Part shown: positions 15,927-23,910 of the stretch, in pieces
How the letters are laid out: every line of letters begins with the position of its first letter
Position numbering within the stretch: position 1 is the first letter of the stretch
NCBI GenBank assembly: GCA_963772955.1
Contig: CAVYZF010000023.1
Span: 124,001-188,000, forward strand
Origin: Gp6-AA40 sp963772955
GTDB taxonomy: Bacteria > Acidobacteriota > Vicinamibacteria > Vicinamibacterales > UBA2999
Direction of reading: 5' to 3'
DNA: 64,000 nt
The notes under the pieces: model-generated
The model's database searches: none
Seen by the model: the letters and a program-made list of their open reading frames with translations, nothing else
What the model was told of the DNA's origin: nothing
Position numbers and translations under genes: made by a program

Positions 15927-18900
15927 ATGCGCAAGTGTCTGTGGGGCATTCTCGTTGTTGCTGCGGTGTTCCTTCTTCCTTCCTCGGCGTCGGCCCAGGC
16001 ATCAATCGCTGGCTCGACCCGAGACACCTCTGGTGCGGCATTGCCAGGTGTCACCGTCGAGGCCTCGAGCCCGGCCCTCATTGAAAAAGTTCGCATCGCC
16101 GTCAGTGACGAGCGTGGCCTCTTCCGTATCGTCAATCTCCCACCGGGAACCTACTCGGTGACGTTCGCTCTACCGGGATTCAACCAGGTGAAGCGAGATG
16201 GCATCGAGCTCTCGGGTTCGTTCAACGCGACAGTTGATGCGGACCTCACTGTTGGTGGAGTCACCGAAACACTGACGGTCACCGGCGCGTCGCCCATCGT
16301 CGACGTACAGAGCATTCGACGACAGACCACGATCAGCAACGAGGTGCTGACTTCCATTCCAACGGCACGGTCGTGGGCCGCCACGGCTCTTTTGATTCCC
16401 GGTATCGTCACGATCGGAGGCAGCCCGGCGGACGTCCAGGTGACGCCACAGATGACCGTGTTCGGCGGCGCCGGCGGGCGCAACAACGAAGGCCGCATGC
16501 AGGTGGACGGGCTGAACGCGGGCGCGGGGCTCGGCGGCAGCGGCGTCTCGACCTACATCGCCGACATTTCGAACGCACAGGAAGTCGTGACGACGACCTC
16601 CGGCGGATTGGGTGAGGTCGAAGTCGGCGGGCCCTCGCTCAGCATCATCCCGAAGAGCGGTGGCAACACGCTCAAAGGTGCGGCGTATCTGTCCGGCGTG
16701 AGCAAGGGCATGGTGAGCAGCAACTACAGCCCGGAGCTGCAGGCTCTCGGCTTGACCACGCCCGGCAAGCTGCTCAAGCAGTGGGACTTCACCTTTGGCA
16801 TCGGCGGGCCGATCGTCAAGGACCGCGTGTGGTACTACGTCACCGCCCGTGACGAGGGACAGCACCGGACGATTCCGAACGTCTATCCCAACCTGAATGC
16901 CGGCGACCCGACCAAGTTTCTGTATGCGCCCGATCTCACCCGCGAGGTTCGTGGCGCAGAGAGCTGGCGCCTGTATAGCGGGCGGGCAACGATCCAGGCC
17001 ACCTCACGCGACAAGATCAATTTCCACTGGGACGAACAGCACGCCTGCAATGGCGCCACGTTCACGAGCGACGGCGAGGGGTGCCGGCAGCAGCCCGAGT
17101 CCGAAGCGGCGATCGGTCCGCTCGGACTGGGAGGCCTGACATCGACGACGTCCCCTGAGATCGGCGGCTACCTGGATACTCACCCGCGTGTGCGCCTGTT
17201 GACCTATCAGTCCACGCTGACCAACCGCATGCTGATCGATGCAGGCTTCGGTGCGTATCAGTCGCCATTCGGCCCGAGAGAGAGCCCGGGCAACACCACG
17301 CGCCCGCTTGCGCGAGTCACCGAGCAGTGCGCTGCTGGGTGTACTGCGAATGGCGGCATTCCTAACCTGACCTATCGCTCGGCGAACTGGGGACATAGCT
17401 GGGACGCGCAGTACACATGGCGAGCATCGCTCTCGTACGTGACTGGTGCGCACAACCTGAAAGTTGGGTACGGCGGTGTGGCACTCGTGTCCGACCTGGA
17501 GAACCACACCAACGATCTCAACCTCCTCTACACGTTCAGCAATGGCGTGCCCATCTCACTCACACAGAGTCTGCTGCCGTTCACAACCAGCTATCGGACA
17601 CGTAACGCGTCGTTCTACGTGCAGGATCAGTGGACGCTCGGTCGCATGACGCTCCAGGGCGCCCTGCGCTTCGATCACAACTGGAGCCTCTCCCCCGAGC
17701 AGACGATCCCGGCGTCGGCATTCCTTGCCAGCCCGCTGGTCTTCCCGGAGACGCCTGGCGTGACCGGTTACAACGACCTCTCTCCGCGAGGCGGCTTGGC
17801 CTACGATCTCTTTGGCAACGGTAAAACAGCCGTCAAGGTGAATTTCGGCAAGTACCTGGAGCCGACGAGCAACAACAACAACTACATCCTGTCGAACCCA
17901 ATCACCCGCATCGCAACAACGGCTGCGCGCGGCTGGACCGACTCCAACGGCAACCGGACCCCCGATTGCGATCTGCGGAATCAGGGAGCACAGAACCTCA
18001 CGGCCACCGGTGGCGACATCTGCGCGGCGAGCAACGCGCAGACATTCGGCACGACGACGCAGACCACCGCGAACATCGACCCCAAGATCCTCAGCGGGTG
18101 GAGCGTGCGGTCCAACGACTGGCAGATCGGCGCGTCTGTGCAGCAGCAGGTGCTTCCGCGCCTGTCGGTGGAGTTCGGCTACTTCCGCCGGTGGCTGAAT
18201 AACTTCACCATCACCGACAACCTGCTCACCACTGCGGCCGACTACACGCCATACAGCATCACCGCACCATCGGATCCGCGGCTGCCTGGTGGCGGCGGCT
18301 ACGCAGTCAACGATCTCAACAACGTCGTGGCGAGCAAATTCGGCCAGACGAGCAACAACATCACGCTCGCGGACGATATTGGCAATCAGTATCAGACGTA
18401 CAACGGCGTGCTGTTCAACGTGAGCGCGAGACTCGGCGCGGGTGTGCAGTTCCAGGGCGGTATCAACAGCGGCAAGACCGTCAACGACAACTGCGAGGTA
18501 CGCGCGGCGGTTCCGGAGTTGACGACCGTCGCCGGCGTGAGCCCAGCGGTGAACCCCGGCAACCCGTTCTGCCACGCCAGCCCGGGATTCATCACGAAGG
18601 CAACGGCGCTTGGCAGCTACACCGTGCCGAAGATCGACGTCTCGATCGCGGGCACGTTCCGAAGCGACCAGGGCGGCGTCCTCGGGGCGACCTGGAATGC
18701 TCCGGTGGCACTGGTCTCCGCGGCCCTCGGCCGTCCGGCCAACGTCGTTGGCACGACGGTGCCGATCAGCCTCGTGGCGCCTGGTGAGGTGTGGGGGGAT
18801 CGCGTCAACGCATTCGATCTGCGCTTCGCCAAGATCCTGCGGTTCGGTCGCATGCGCTACAACATCGGCGTCGACATCATCAACGTCACGAACTCGAACG

Positions 18901-19022
18901 CGATCCTGACCTACAACCAGACCTTCAACCCCGCGGTGACCACGGGCTCGCAGGCCTGGCTGGCGCCGCAGTCGGTGTTGACGCCACGGTTCTTCAAGCT
19001 CGGCGCGCAGATCGATTTCTAG
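15927..19022 (+). CDS. TonB-dependent receptor with carboxypeptidase-regulatory domain
   Basis: A 1031-aa intact outer-membrane receptor. GGAGG lies seven bases before the ATG. A Sec signal (residues 1-24, ending SSASAQ) is followed by the carboxypeptidase-regulatory sandwich (AGSTRDTSGAALPGVTVEA, ~25-105), a plug (ILTSIPTARS-like region at ~125-230 with GRMQVDGLNAG) and a barrel ending in the terminal aromatic QIDF. Four cysteines in the barrel half (for example EQCAAGC and CDLRNQG) could form disulfides in extracellular loops. An exported beta-propeller gene follows on the same strand after an inverted repeat, suggesting a receptor plus periplasmic binding or lyase partner. The substrate cannot be read from the sequence. 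Confidence 0.93.
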   Translation: MRKCLWGILVVAAVFLLPSSASAQASIAGSTRDTSGAALPGVTVEASSPALIEKVRIAVSDERGLFRIVNLPPGTYSVTFALPGFNQVKRDGIELSGSFNATVDADLTVGGVTETLTVTGASPIVDVQSIRRQTTISNEVLTSIPTARSWAATALLIPGIVTIGGSPADVQVTPQMTVFGGAGGRNNEGRMQVDGLNAGAGLGGSGVSTYIADISNAQEVVTTTSGGLGEVEVGGPSLSIIPKSGGNTLKGAAYLSGVSKGMVSSNYSPELQALGLTTPGKLLKQWDFTFGIGGPIVKDRVWYYVTARDEGQHRTIPNVYPNLNAGDPTKFLYAPDLTREVRGAESWRLYSGRATIQATSRDKINFHWDEQHACNGATFTSDGEGCRQQPESEAAIGPLGLGGLTSTTSPEIGGYLDTHPRVRLLTYQSTLTNRMLIDAGFGAYQSPFGPRESPGNTTRPLARVTEQCAAGCTANGGIPNLTYRSANWGHSWDAQYTWRASLSYVTGAHNLKVGYGGVALVSDLENHTNDLNLLYTFSNGVPISLTQSLLPFTTSYRTRNASFYVQDQWTLGRMTLQGALRFDHNWSLSPEQTIPASAFLASPLVFPETPGVTGYNDLSPRGGLAYDLFGNGKTAVKVNFGKYLEPTSNNNNYILSNPITRIATTAARGWTDSNGNRTPDCDLRNQGAQNLTATGGDICAASNAQTFGTTTQTTANIDPKILSGWSVRSNDWQIGASVQQQVLPRLSVEFGYFRRWLNNFTITDNLLTTAADYTPYSITAPSDPRLPGGGGYAVNDLNNVVASKFGQTSNNITLADDIGNQYQTYNGVLFNVSARLGAGVQFQGGINSGKTVNDNCEVRAAVPELTTVAGVSPAVNPGNPFCHASPGFITKATALGSYTVPKIDVSIAGTFRSDQGGVLGATWNAPVALVSAALGRPANVVGTTVPISLVAPGEVWGDRVNAFDLRFAKILRFGRMRYNIGVDIINVTNSNAILTYNQTFNPAVTTGSQAWLAPQSVLTPRFFKLGAQIDF

Positions 19023-19027
19023 TACGA

Positions 19028-19073
19028 CACGAAGACCACGAAGATCACGCAGGTTCTCTTCGTGGTCTTCGTG
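19028..19073. terminator. Perfect 16-bp inverted repeat after the TonB receptor
   Basis: CACGAAGACCACGAAG (19028-19043) and its exact reverse complement (19058-19073) flank a 14-base loop. Each arm is itself nearly two copies of a 9-mer (CACGAAGAC, CACGAAGAT). There is no T-tract, so either an attenuating hairpin or a mobile palindromic element fits. It lies between the receptor stop and the propeller gene. Confidence 0.65.
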
Positions 19074-19133
19074 AAAGTATCATTCCCTCCTCCAGCACTC
19101 ATCTCGAGATCTGATTTTCAGGAGAAACCGTAT

Positions 19134-20174
19134 ATGACACGACCAGCTCTATGGAGCGCCACGGCGTTGCTGAGCGCGCTCGCAGTCAGCGCACTCGTGG
19201 CGCAGCAGGCGGCGGCGCCTGCTGCGCCGCAACCCTACTCCGTCGGAAACCGATTGGGCCTGCCAATCAACCCGGCGCCCGATGGCGCGTTCAACCCGAT
19301 GTCGACGAACGTGAAGGTCTACGGCGCGATCTACTCGGCCGAAAGCTGCTCGTACGATCCCACGCGCAACGTCATCGTCGTGCCCAACCGCGGCGTCGGA
19401 CAGAACGTACAGGTCAACAACGCGTGGATCTCGTTCATCAATCACGACGGATCGGTTCACACGGCGCGCTGGGTGGGCATTCAGAACCCAGGCGATCAGC
19501 GCAGCAACATGACCACGCCGCTCGTGTTGAACGAACCGCTCGGCAGCGACATCAACAGCGGCGTGCTCTATCTCGCCGATCGCGACGGCGGCACGAATCC
19601 GAATGACCCGGTGGTGTCCGTGGTTCGCCGTTTCGACATGAAGACCGGAGCGCCCAGGGGCGAGACGCGCGTCGAGAAATCGAACGGCTTCAACGATCTC
19701 GAGGCGACCGACGACGGCACGATCTACGCGACACAGACCGGCGGCGGCGGGCAGAACCCGGATACGTCAACCTGGCAGGTGTGGAAGATCACGCCGAGCG
19801 GACAGGCGTCCATCTTCATTCAGGGCGCCCCATTGCGTCAGCCCAACGGCATCGCCTTCGACGAGAAGGGCAACATCGTCGTGGTCAACATCGGGAACGA
19901 CGAGGTGCTGACGTTCGGGGAGGACGGCAAGTTGCTGAAGACCGAGAACGCCGCGCAGGCCGGCAACGACGGTCTGGTGATCATGAAAGACGGAACGAAG
20001 TACGTGAGCAGCGTCGTCAACGGCGGTGTGTCGCGCATTCGTCCTGGCAAGAAGGCCGAGCTCATCGCGCAGAACATCCCCAACCCGGCGTCGATGTGCT
20101 ACGACTCCGGCGCGAACCAGCTGGTGATCCCGATGAACGCCAACAACGCGATGGCGTTCATTCCTATCAAGTAG
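19134..20174 (+). CDS. Exported SMP-30/gluconolactonase-like beta-propeller protein
   Basis: A 346-aa secreted protein. AGGAG precedes the ATG at 19134, and a Sec signal (ALLSALAVSALVAQQ) follows. The body has repeated propeller strands with the calcium-lactonase style pattern: NGFNDLEATDDGTIYATQ, LRQPNGIAFDEKGNIVVVN, and AGNDGLVIMKDGTKYVSS. SMP-30/gluconolactonase relatives hydrolyse sugar lactones, but many paralogues have other or unknown roles. It follows a TonB receptor by 112 bp, suggesting periplasmic processing of whatever is imported. The stop codon TAG is part of the hairpin repeat at 20.17 kb. Confidence 0.8.
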   Translation: MTRPALWSATALLSALAVSALVAQQAAAPAAPQPYSVGNRLGLPINPAPDGAFNPMSTNVKVYGAIYSAESCSYDPTRNVIVVPNRGVGQNVQVNNAWISFINHDGSVHTARWVGIQNPGDQRSNMTTPLVLNEPLGSDINSGVLYLADRDGGTNPNDPVVSVVRRFDMKTGAPRGETRVEKSNGFNDLEATDDGTIYATQTGGGGQNPDTSTWQVWKITPSGQASIFIQGAPLRQPNGIAFDEKGNIVVVNIGNDEVLTFGEDGKLLKTENAAQAGNDGLVIMKDGTKYVSSVVNGGVSRIRPGKKAELIAQNIPNPASMCYDSGANQLVIPMNANNAMAFIPIK

Positions 20175-20231
20175 AGGCGGGTCTTTAGACCCGCCTGCGA
20201 AGGCATAGACGGCGGGCCTGAGGGCCCGCCG
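20172..20231. repeat. GTAGAGGCG-type hairpin repeats, copy 2 (two stems)
   Basis: Stem A: GGCGGGTC (20176-20183), loop TTTA, GACCCGCC (20188-20195). Stem B: GGCGGGCC (20211-20218), loop TGAG, GGCCCGCC (20223-20230). The leading GTAG supplies the TAG stop of the propeller gene. The two stems face convergent genes and could act as a two-sided terminator. Confidence 0.75.
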
Positions 20232-20238
20232 CTACCGT

Positions 20239-20634
20239 TCAATGTCGGAACGGCAGCAGCTCGCGCAAGCGGCTCTCGCGCAGATACAACCCGCCCCACA
20301 CCATGAGGGCGACGTAGATCGGAAAGAGCGTGTGCGTCGGAAGCGGGCTTCCGACTCGCACGTGAGTCGCAATCGCGCCGCCGAGATATCCGGTCAGTAC
20401 CAGCGCACCGAGCACGGACGTACGCGGCACGAGATACAGCACGAGACACACGAGCTCTATGACCCCGATCACAAGCACGGTGTTGGCGGGATAGCCCAAC
20501 TCTGTCGTGCCCTGCACGGCAGGCGCAAGTTGGAGCAGCTTCATCACGGTGTCAAACGTCAGGAACGCCGCAACGAGCCCGGTCAGCACGTAACCGGCGA
20601 TTGAGCGTTTCTTCGCGGAAGATTCGACTGTCAT
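20239..20634 (-). CDS. DoxX-like family membrane protein
   Basis: A 131-aa integral membrane protein with four predicted helices: GYVLTGLVAAFLTFDTVMK, TVLVIGVIELVCLVLYLV, VLGALVLTGYLGGAIATHV and LFPIYVALMVWGGLYL. The pattern LGYPANT, then ELVCLVLYLVPRTSVLGA and GGAIATHVR, is typical of short DoxX-like proteins. Family roles are poorly defined; some members are quinone-linked and some are stress-induced. It starts 16 bp after the stop of the upstream AraC regulator on the same strand, so the regulator and membrane protein probably form one transcript. Confidence 0.85.
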   Translation of the reverse strand: MTVESSAKKRSIAGYVLTGLVAAFLTFDTVMKLLQLAPAVQGTTELGYPANTVLVIGVIELVCLVLYLVPRTSVLGALVLTGYLGGAIATHVRVGSPLPTHTLFPIYVALMVWGGLYLRESRLRELLPFRH

Positions 20635-20650
20635 GCAGTCGAATATAGAC

Positions 20651-21361
20651 TCAGGCCCGTGGTTCTGTTTTGTATAGAAACGACAACTGAGCGGCGCCTC
20701 GACGGAGCTCCACGGGCGTCTGTCCGACCAGAAGCTTCAGCGATCGCGTGAGGTGCGCCTGATCGAAATAGCCGGCCTCATGAACGGCGTCCAGGATGGA
20801 CGTGCCTTGGCGCAGCAGGTTCGTTGCGTATCGGGCGCGCTCGATCTGGCGAACATCGCGATACGTGAGCCCAGTGGCCCGAATGAAATGACGCTGCGCG
20901 GATCGAAGGGACTGCCGGGGCGGTTCTTTCCGCATGACGGCGTCGACAGTCGGGTCGCGCGTGATCATGCCCTTCTGCACGAGCCTCGCGACGAAGTTCT
21001 CCGCGTTGTCGAAGTCGGGATACTCCCACGCCGATCCGTCGAGCCAGAACGATCGGCTTGACGCATCAGGCAGCGTGACATCGTTGTGATCGCGCAGCGC
21101 GTCCGGCGTCAGCCGGGGCATGAACGTGCCCAGCCTGAAGCGAATTCCCACCCATTCCCCTTCCGCGGGACAGTCCGCTATCGTCGCTTTCGCTTCCGGA
21201 CCACGCAGCGTGAGGAACGTCCTGCCCCGGAGCCGGGTTACGGCCATCTCGAAGTTGGTCGCCGCAATGGACACGAACGAGCCGCGGCGTTCGCTCCGCG
21301 AACGCCACACCTTCTCGACCAACGGCGAGTCCGATGACCTGTGCTCGAAGTTGAGAAACAT
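20651..21361 (-). CDS. AraC-family transcriptional regulator
   Basis: A 236-aa regulator. The C-terminal ~85 residues carry the double helix-turn-helix of AraC proteins, with SLRSAQRHFIRATGLTYRDV and a second helix pair in SILDAVHEAGYFDQAHLTRS, then GQTPVELR. The N-terminal part has the general look of a cupin-like sensor (CPAEGEWVGIRFRLG). The start ATG 21359-21361 (MFLNFEH) is preferred; the frame is open for 23 further codons to 21430. It sits directly upstream of the DoxX-like gene and is divergent from an exported VOC protein, so control of one or both is likely. The inducer is unknown. Confidence 0.88.
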   Translation of the reverse strand: MFLNFEHRSSDSPLVEKVWRSRSERRGSFVSIAATNFEMAVTRLRGRTFLTLRGPEAKATIADCPAEGEWVGIRFRLGTFMPRLTPDALRDHNDVTLPDASSRSFWLDGSAWEYPDFDNAENFVARLVQKGMITRDPTVDAVMRKEPPRQSLRSAQRHFIRATGLTYRDVRQIERARYATNLLRQGTSILDAVHEAGYFDQAHLTRSLKLLVGQTPVELRRGAAQLSFLYKTEPRA

Positions 21362-21444
21362 CCCTGCCTGTATCCTATCCGTTGGCGAGCCGAGGTCCAG
21401 ACGGAGTATCCTCAGGCCCGCAACGAACATACCGGGAGAGTTAC

Positions 21445-22464
21445 ATGCGCCTTCTTACGACTGCAGTCCTCACCTGCTTCCTCGCCACCGCGCTCGTGAC
21501 CGCGCAGCAGGGGCAGCAACCGCCAGCGAATCCGACAAATAGGACCGGCGTGATCGGCCTGATGCACGCGATCCACTCGACGAACGACGTCGACAAGACG
21601 CTCGCGTTCTACCAGGCCGTCTTCGCAACCGGCGGCCAGGTCCGCCCGTTCGCGAGTAGCGGTCCACAGATCCTCACTGACTCACCCGGCGCGACGCTGC
21701 GCGTGGCGATGACACAGCTCAAGGGCGGGTTCAACTTCGAGTTGACGGAGTTCGGCAACGTCGAACGACAGCTGGGCAAGCAGCCTGACATCGCTGACCC
21801 CGGCGCGCCGATGATCAAGATCGTCGTCCGCGACATCGACGCGGTCGTCGCCGCGGCGAAAAAGGTCAACGCACCAATCATCACGAAGGGTGGAGTGCCG
21901 GTCGCGGTGCCCACGTCGATCGGCAACGCGAGGGCGATCGTGATGCGCGACCCTGACGGCTACTTCGTTCAGGCGATTCAGGGAACGCCCTCTGCCGATT
22001 CGCCGGAAGGCCTGGTCATCGGCGCCATCCAGGGACTCACCGTCCGCGACATCGACGAGACACTGAAGTACTGGAACGGACTGCTGGGCAACGAGCTCGT
22101 GGCTGACAAGTCGTTCTCGAACGACGCCGCCATGCTCGATCTCCTCGGGCTGCCAAAGGGCGCCTCCTACCGCCTGGCCGGCGGCGTGATCTACGGCAGC
22201 AAGGCGCGGCTCGAGATGATGGAGATCAAGGGCGTGCCGCGGAAGCCATTCGACCTGCGCGTCACTGACGCAAATGCTTCCGGCATGGCGATTCGCGTCG
22301 GTCACATCGGCGAAGTACTCGCCAAGCACAAGGCGGCAGGGCATCGAGTGCTCTCGCGCAACGGTGAACTGGTCGAGTGGAGCGAGACGATCCGCAATGT
22401 CTTCGTGAAGGATCCCAACGGTTTCAACCTCGAGCTCGTGGGAAGCGCGGATCCGAAGCAATAA
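21445..22464 (+). CDS. Exported two-domain VOC (glyoxalase-like) protein
   Basis: A 339-aa protein with a Sec signal (LLTTAVLTCFLATALVTAQQ, residues 3-22). GGGAGAG precedes the ATG at 21445. Two vicinal-oxygen-chelate modules follow. The first (~35-175) has HAIHSTNDVDKTLAFYQAVF and MRDPDGYFVQ; the second (~190-335) has GLTVRDIDETLKYWNGLLG and VKDPNGFNLELV. VOC proteins use paired beta-alpha-beta units around a metal for isomerase, lyase or dioxygenase chemistry, or to bind ligands. The catalytic type cannot be set from the sequence. It is divergent from the AraC regulator. Export of a VOC protein recurs at 31.1 kb. Confidence 0.85.
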   Translation: MRLLTTAVLTCFLATALVTAQQGQQPPANPTNRTGVIGLMHAIHSTNDVDKTLAFYQAVFATGGQVRPFASSGPQILTDSPGATLRVAMTQLKGGFNFELTEFGNVERQLGKQPDIADPGAPMIKIVVRDIDAVVAAAKKVNAPIITKGGVPVAVPTSIGNARAIVMRDPDGYFVQAIQGTPSADSPEGLVIGAIQGLTVRDIDETLKYWNGLLGNELVADKSFSNDAAMLDLLGLPKGASYRLAGGVIYGSKARLEMMEIKGVPRKPFDLRVTDANASGMAIRVGHIGEVLAKHKAAGHRVLSRNGELVEWSETIRNVFVKDPNGFNLELVGSADPKQ

Positions 22465-22480
22465 CACTCCGCCGCTACAT

Positions 22481-22508
22481 GTAGAGGCGCGCCTTTAGAC
22501 GCGCCTCT
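22481..22508. repeat. GTAGAGGCG-type hairpin repeat, copy 3
   Basis: AGAGGCGCG (22483-22491) pairs perfectly with CGCGCCTCT (22500-22508) around CCTTTAGA. It begins 16 bases after the VOC gene stop and lies between convergent genes. The arms carry compensating changes relative to copies 1 and 2 (GCGCG for GCGGG), as expected if the hairpin structure is what is maintained. Confidence 0.75.
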
Positions 22509-22518
22509 CCCGGCCTTT

Positions 22519-23130
22519 CTACCACGCCAACTGCACGGCGACGCTGCCACTGACGCCGTTCAATCGATCCTCGAGCACGCTGGTCGCCCCGGTGACACGG
22601 TAGCCGCCGCCCACTTCGACGCCGACATGCGGGATCACCTGCACGGTTGCGTTCACCTGCGGCTCGAACACGAAGAAGTCGTCTCGTGCCAGGAAACGCA
22701 CGCTCTGCCCAGGGAATCCGCGAAGGGGATCGCGCCCTCGCGGCTGAGCAATGACCTGCCCGTTGACTCCAAGCGTCGCCGTTCCAACCCCGACGAGTCC
22801 GCGCGCGCCGAAACGCACAACGCGGCCGGCAGGCATCGACCAGCCAAGCATCAGGCCGCCGTAGCGCATCTCCTCGCCATGGTCACCATTGAGCAGCCAG
22901 TAGAAACCGCCTCCGACGAAGAGCGTGTCGGCGAGCAGCTTTCCTGCGTAGGCGCCCGCCAGTTGCCCGGTGTCGCCATCGATGTCGGTGATCCGGTAGT
23001 CAGGCGCGACCACGAATGGATTGTGGATGCGCTCGAGGACCAACGGGCCCTGAGTCGGCGGCGGCGTTTGCGCAGCCGCCGCGCTCGGGACGAGCAGCAC
23101 GATGAAGACCGCGCTCGAGAGTCTCGTCAT
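22519..23130 (-). CDS. Exported outer-membrane beta-barrel-like protein
   Basis: A 203-aa protein with a Sec signal (SSAVFIVLLVPSAAAAQ, residues 5-21) followed by a proline-rich stretch. The rest alternates amphipathic strands and turns (LFVGGGFYWLLNG, YGGLMLGWSMP, VVRFGARGLVGVGTATLG, HVGVEVGGGYRV) and ends in VAVQLAW with a terminal aromatic, as in small 8-strand outer-membrane barrels. No family is recognised. Its start codon overlaps the stop of the PEGA-domain gene by 4 bp, so the two are translationally coupled and probably act together in the envelope. Confidence 0.75.
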   Translation of the reverse strand: MTRLSSAVFIVLLVPSAAAAQTPPPTQGPLVLERIHNPFVVAPDYRITDIDGDTGQLAGAYAGKLLADTLFVGGGFYWLLNGDHGEEMRYGGLMLGWSMPAGRVVRFGARGLVGVGTATLGVNGQVIAQPRGRDPLRGFPGQSVRFLARDDFFVFEPQVNATVQVIPHVGVEVGGGYRVTGATSVLEDRLNGVSGSVAVQLAW

Positions 23131-23774
23131 CGGCCTTCTCCTGTCGACAAGCTGACATTGATCGGTGAGGTCTCTCCACGGCGCACGTCGACTTGCGTGG
23201 TGTAGCTGCGATAGCCGTCCTTCCGGACCTCGATGCGATGCGACCCGGCCGCCAGTTGAACGACGAGCGCCCTCTCGATCGCACCCTCCCAGCGCTCGCC
23301 ATCGATGAGAACCTCGGCGTCGGCCGGCTGCACACGAATCGCGACCGAACCGTAACCCTCGACGCGTGCAGCTTCACCTTCCGCGGCTGGTGCATCGGGC
23401 GGCGCAGGCGGTCTCGTGGGTGAGCTGGGCCTTGCGTCAGGTGCGTCACCTGCCGCAAGCGGCGTCATCGCATAGCGGATACGAAACGAGGCGCGCGGCC
23501 GAACCTGGATGGTCTGTGTGACCTTGTGATGTCCATCGAGGTACAGCGTCAGCTCGTGCTCACCGGGTTGGATGTGAAGACGCTGGAACCGGCCGTCGAA
23601 ATCGTCGACCCTCCCCGCGAAGTAGTTGTCGATGAACACCTCCGTTTCGCGCGGGGTGACCTGCAGCTGCAGCGACGATTCTTCGTCGAAGAAGGCAGGT
23701 GTGTCTGATGACAACGGCGCCAAGAGCAGCGCCGCCGTCATGAATGAAAGAAGAAATGTTCGAGTGAGAGTCAC
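23127..23774 (-). CDS. PEGA-domain envelope protein
   Basis: A 215-aa exported protein. A GTG start at 23772-23774 is chosen because GGAGG lies six bases upstream; the ATG-type frame to 23810 has no such site. A signal segment (FLLSFMTAALLLAPLS) is followed by a beta-sandwich (LQLQVTPRETEVFIDNYFAG) and a proline-rich linker. A C-terminal PEGA domain closes it, with VAIRVQPADAEVLIDG and AGSHRIEVRKDGYRSY (~140-205). PEGA domains are short sandwiches linked to the cell surface, often beside sugar- or protein-binding partners. It is the first gene of a coupled pair with the outer-membrane protein. A strong palindrome lies 54 bp upstream of the start. Confidence 0.85.
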   Translation of the reverse strand: MTLTRTFLLSFMTAALLLAPLSSDTPAFFDEESSLQLQVTPRETEVFIDNYFAGRVDDFDGRFQRLHIQPGEHELTLYLDGHHKVTQTIQVRPRASFRIRYAMTPLAAGDAPDARPSSPTRPPAPPDAPAAEGEAARVEGYGSVAIRVQPADAEVLIDGERWEGAIERALVVQLAAGSHRIEVRKDGYRSYTTQVDVRRGETSPINVSLSTGEGR

Positions 23775-23827
23775 AGTTCGCCTCCGAAGCGTTCGGAAGT
23801 GAGGAGGCAACAGCTATGCCGACGCTA

Positions 23828-23856
23828 CGTTCGAAAAGCACTCCGCTTTTCGAACG
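23828..23856. other. Perfect 12-bp inverted repeat
   Basis: CGTTCGAAAAGC (23828-23839) and GCTTTTCGAACG (23845-23856) flank ACTCC. It lies between the end of the DUF1552 gene and the start of the PEGA gene, both leftward. No run of T follows on either strand, so it may be a terminator of the upstream operon that relies on stem strength, or an operator for the PEGA pair. TTCGAA is a recognisable palindromic core in each arm. Confidence 0.6.
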
Positions 23857-23910
23857 CGCTGTCACAGCTGCTTCACGATGGCGTCGTCGGTTGCACCATC
23901 GCGAAGACAC

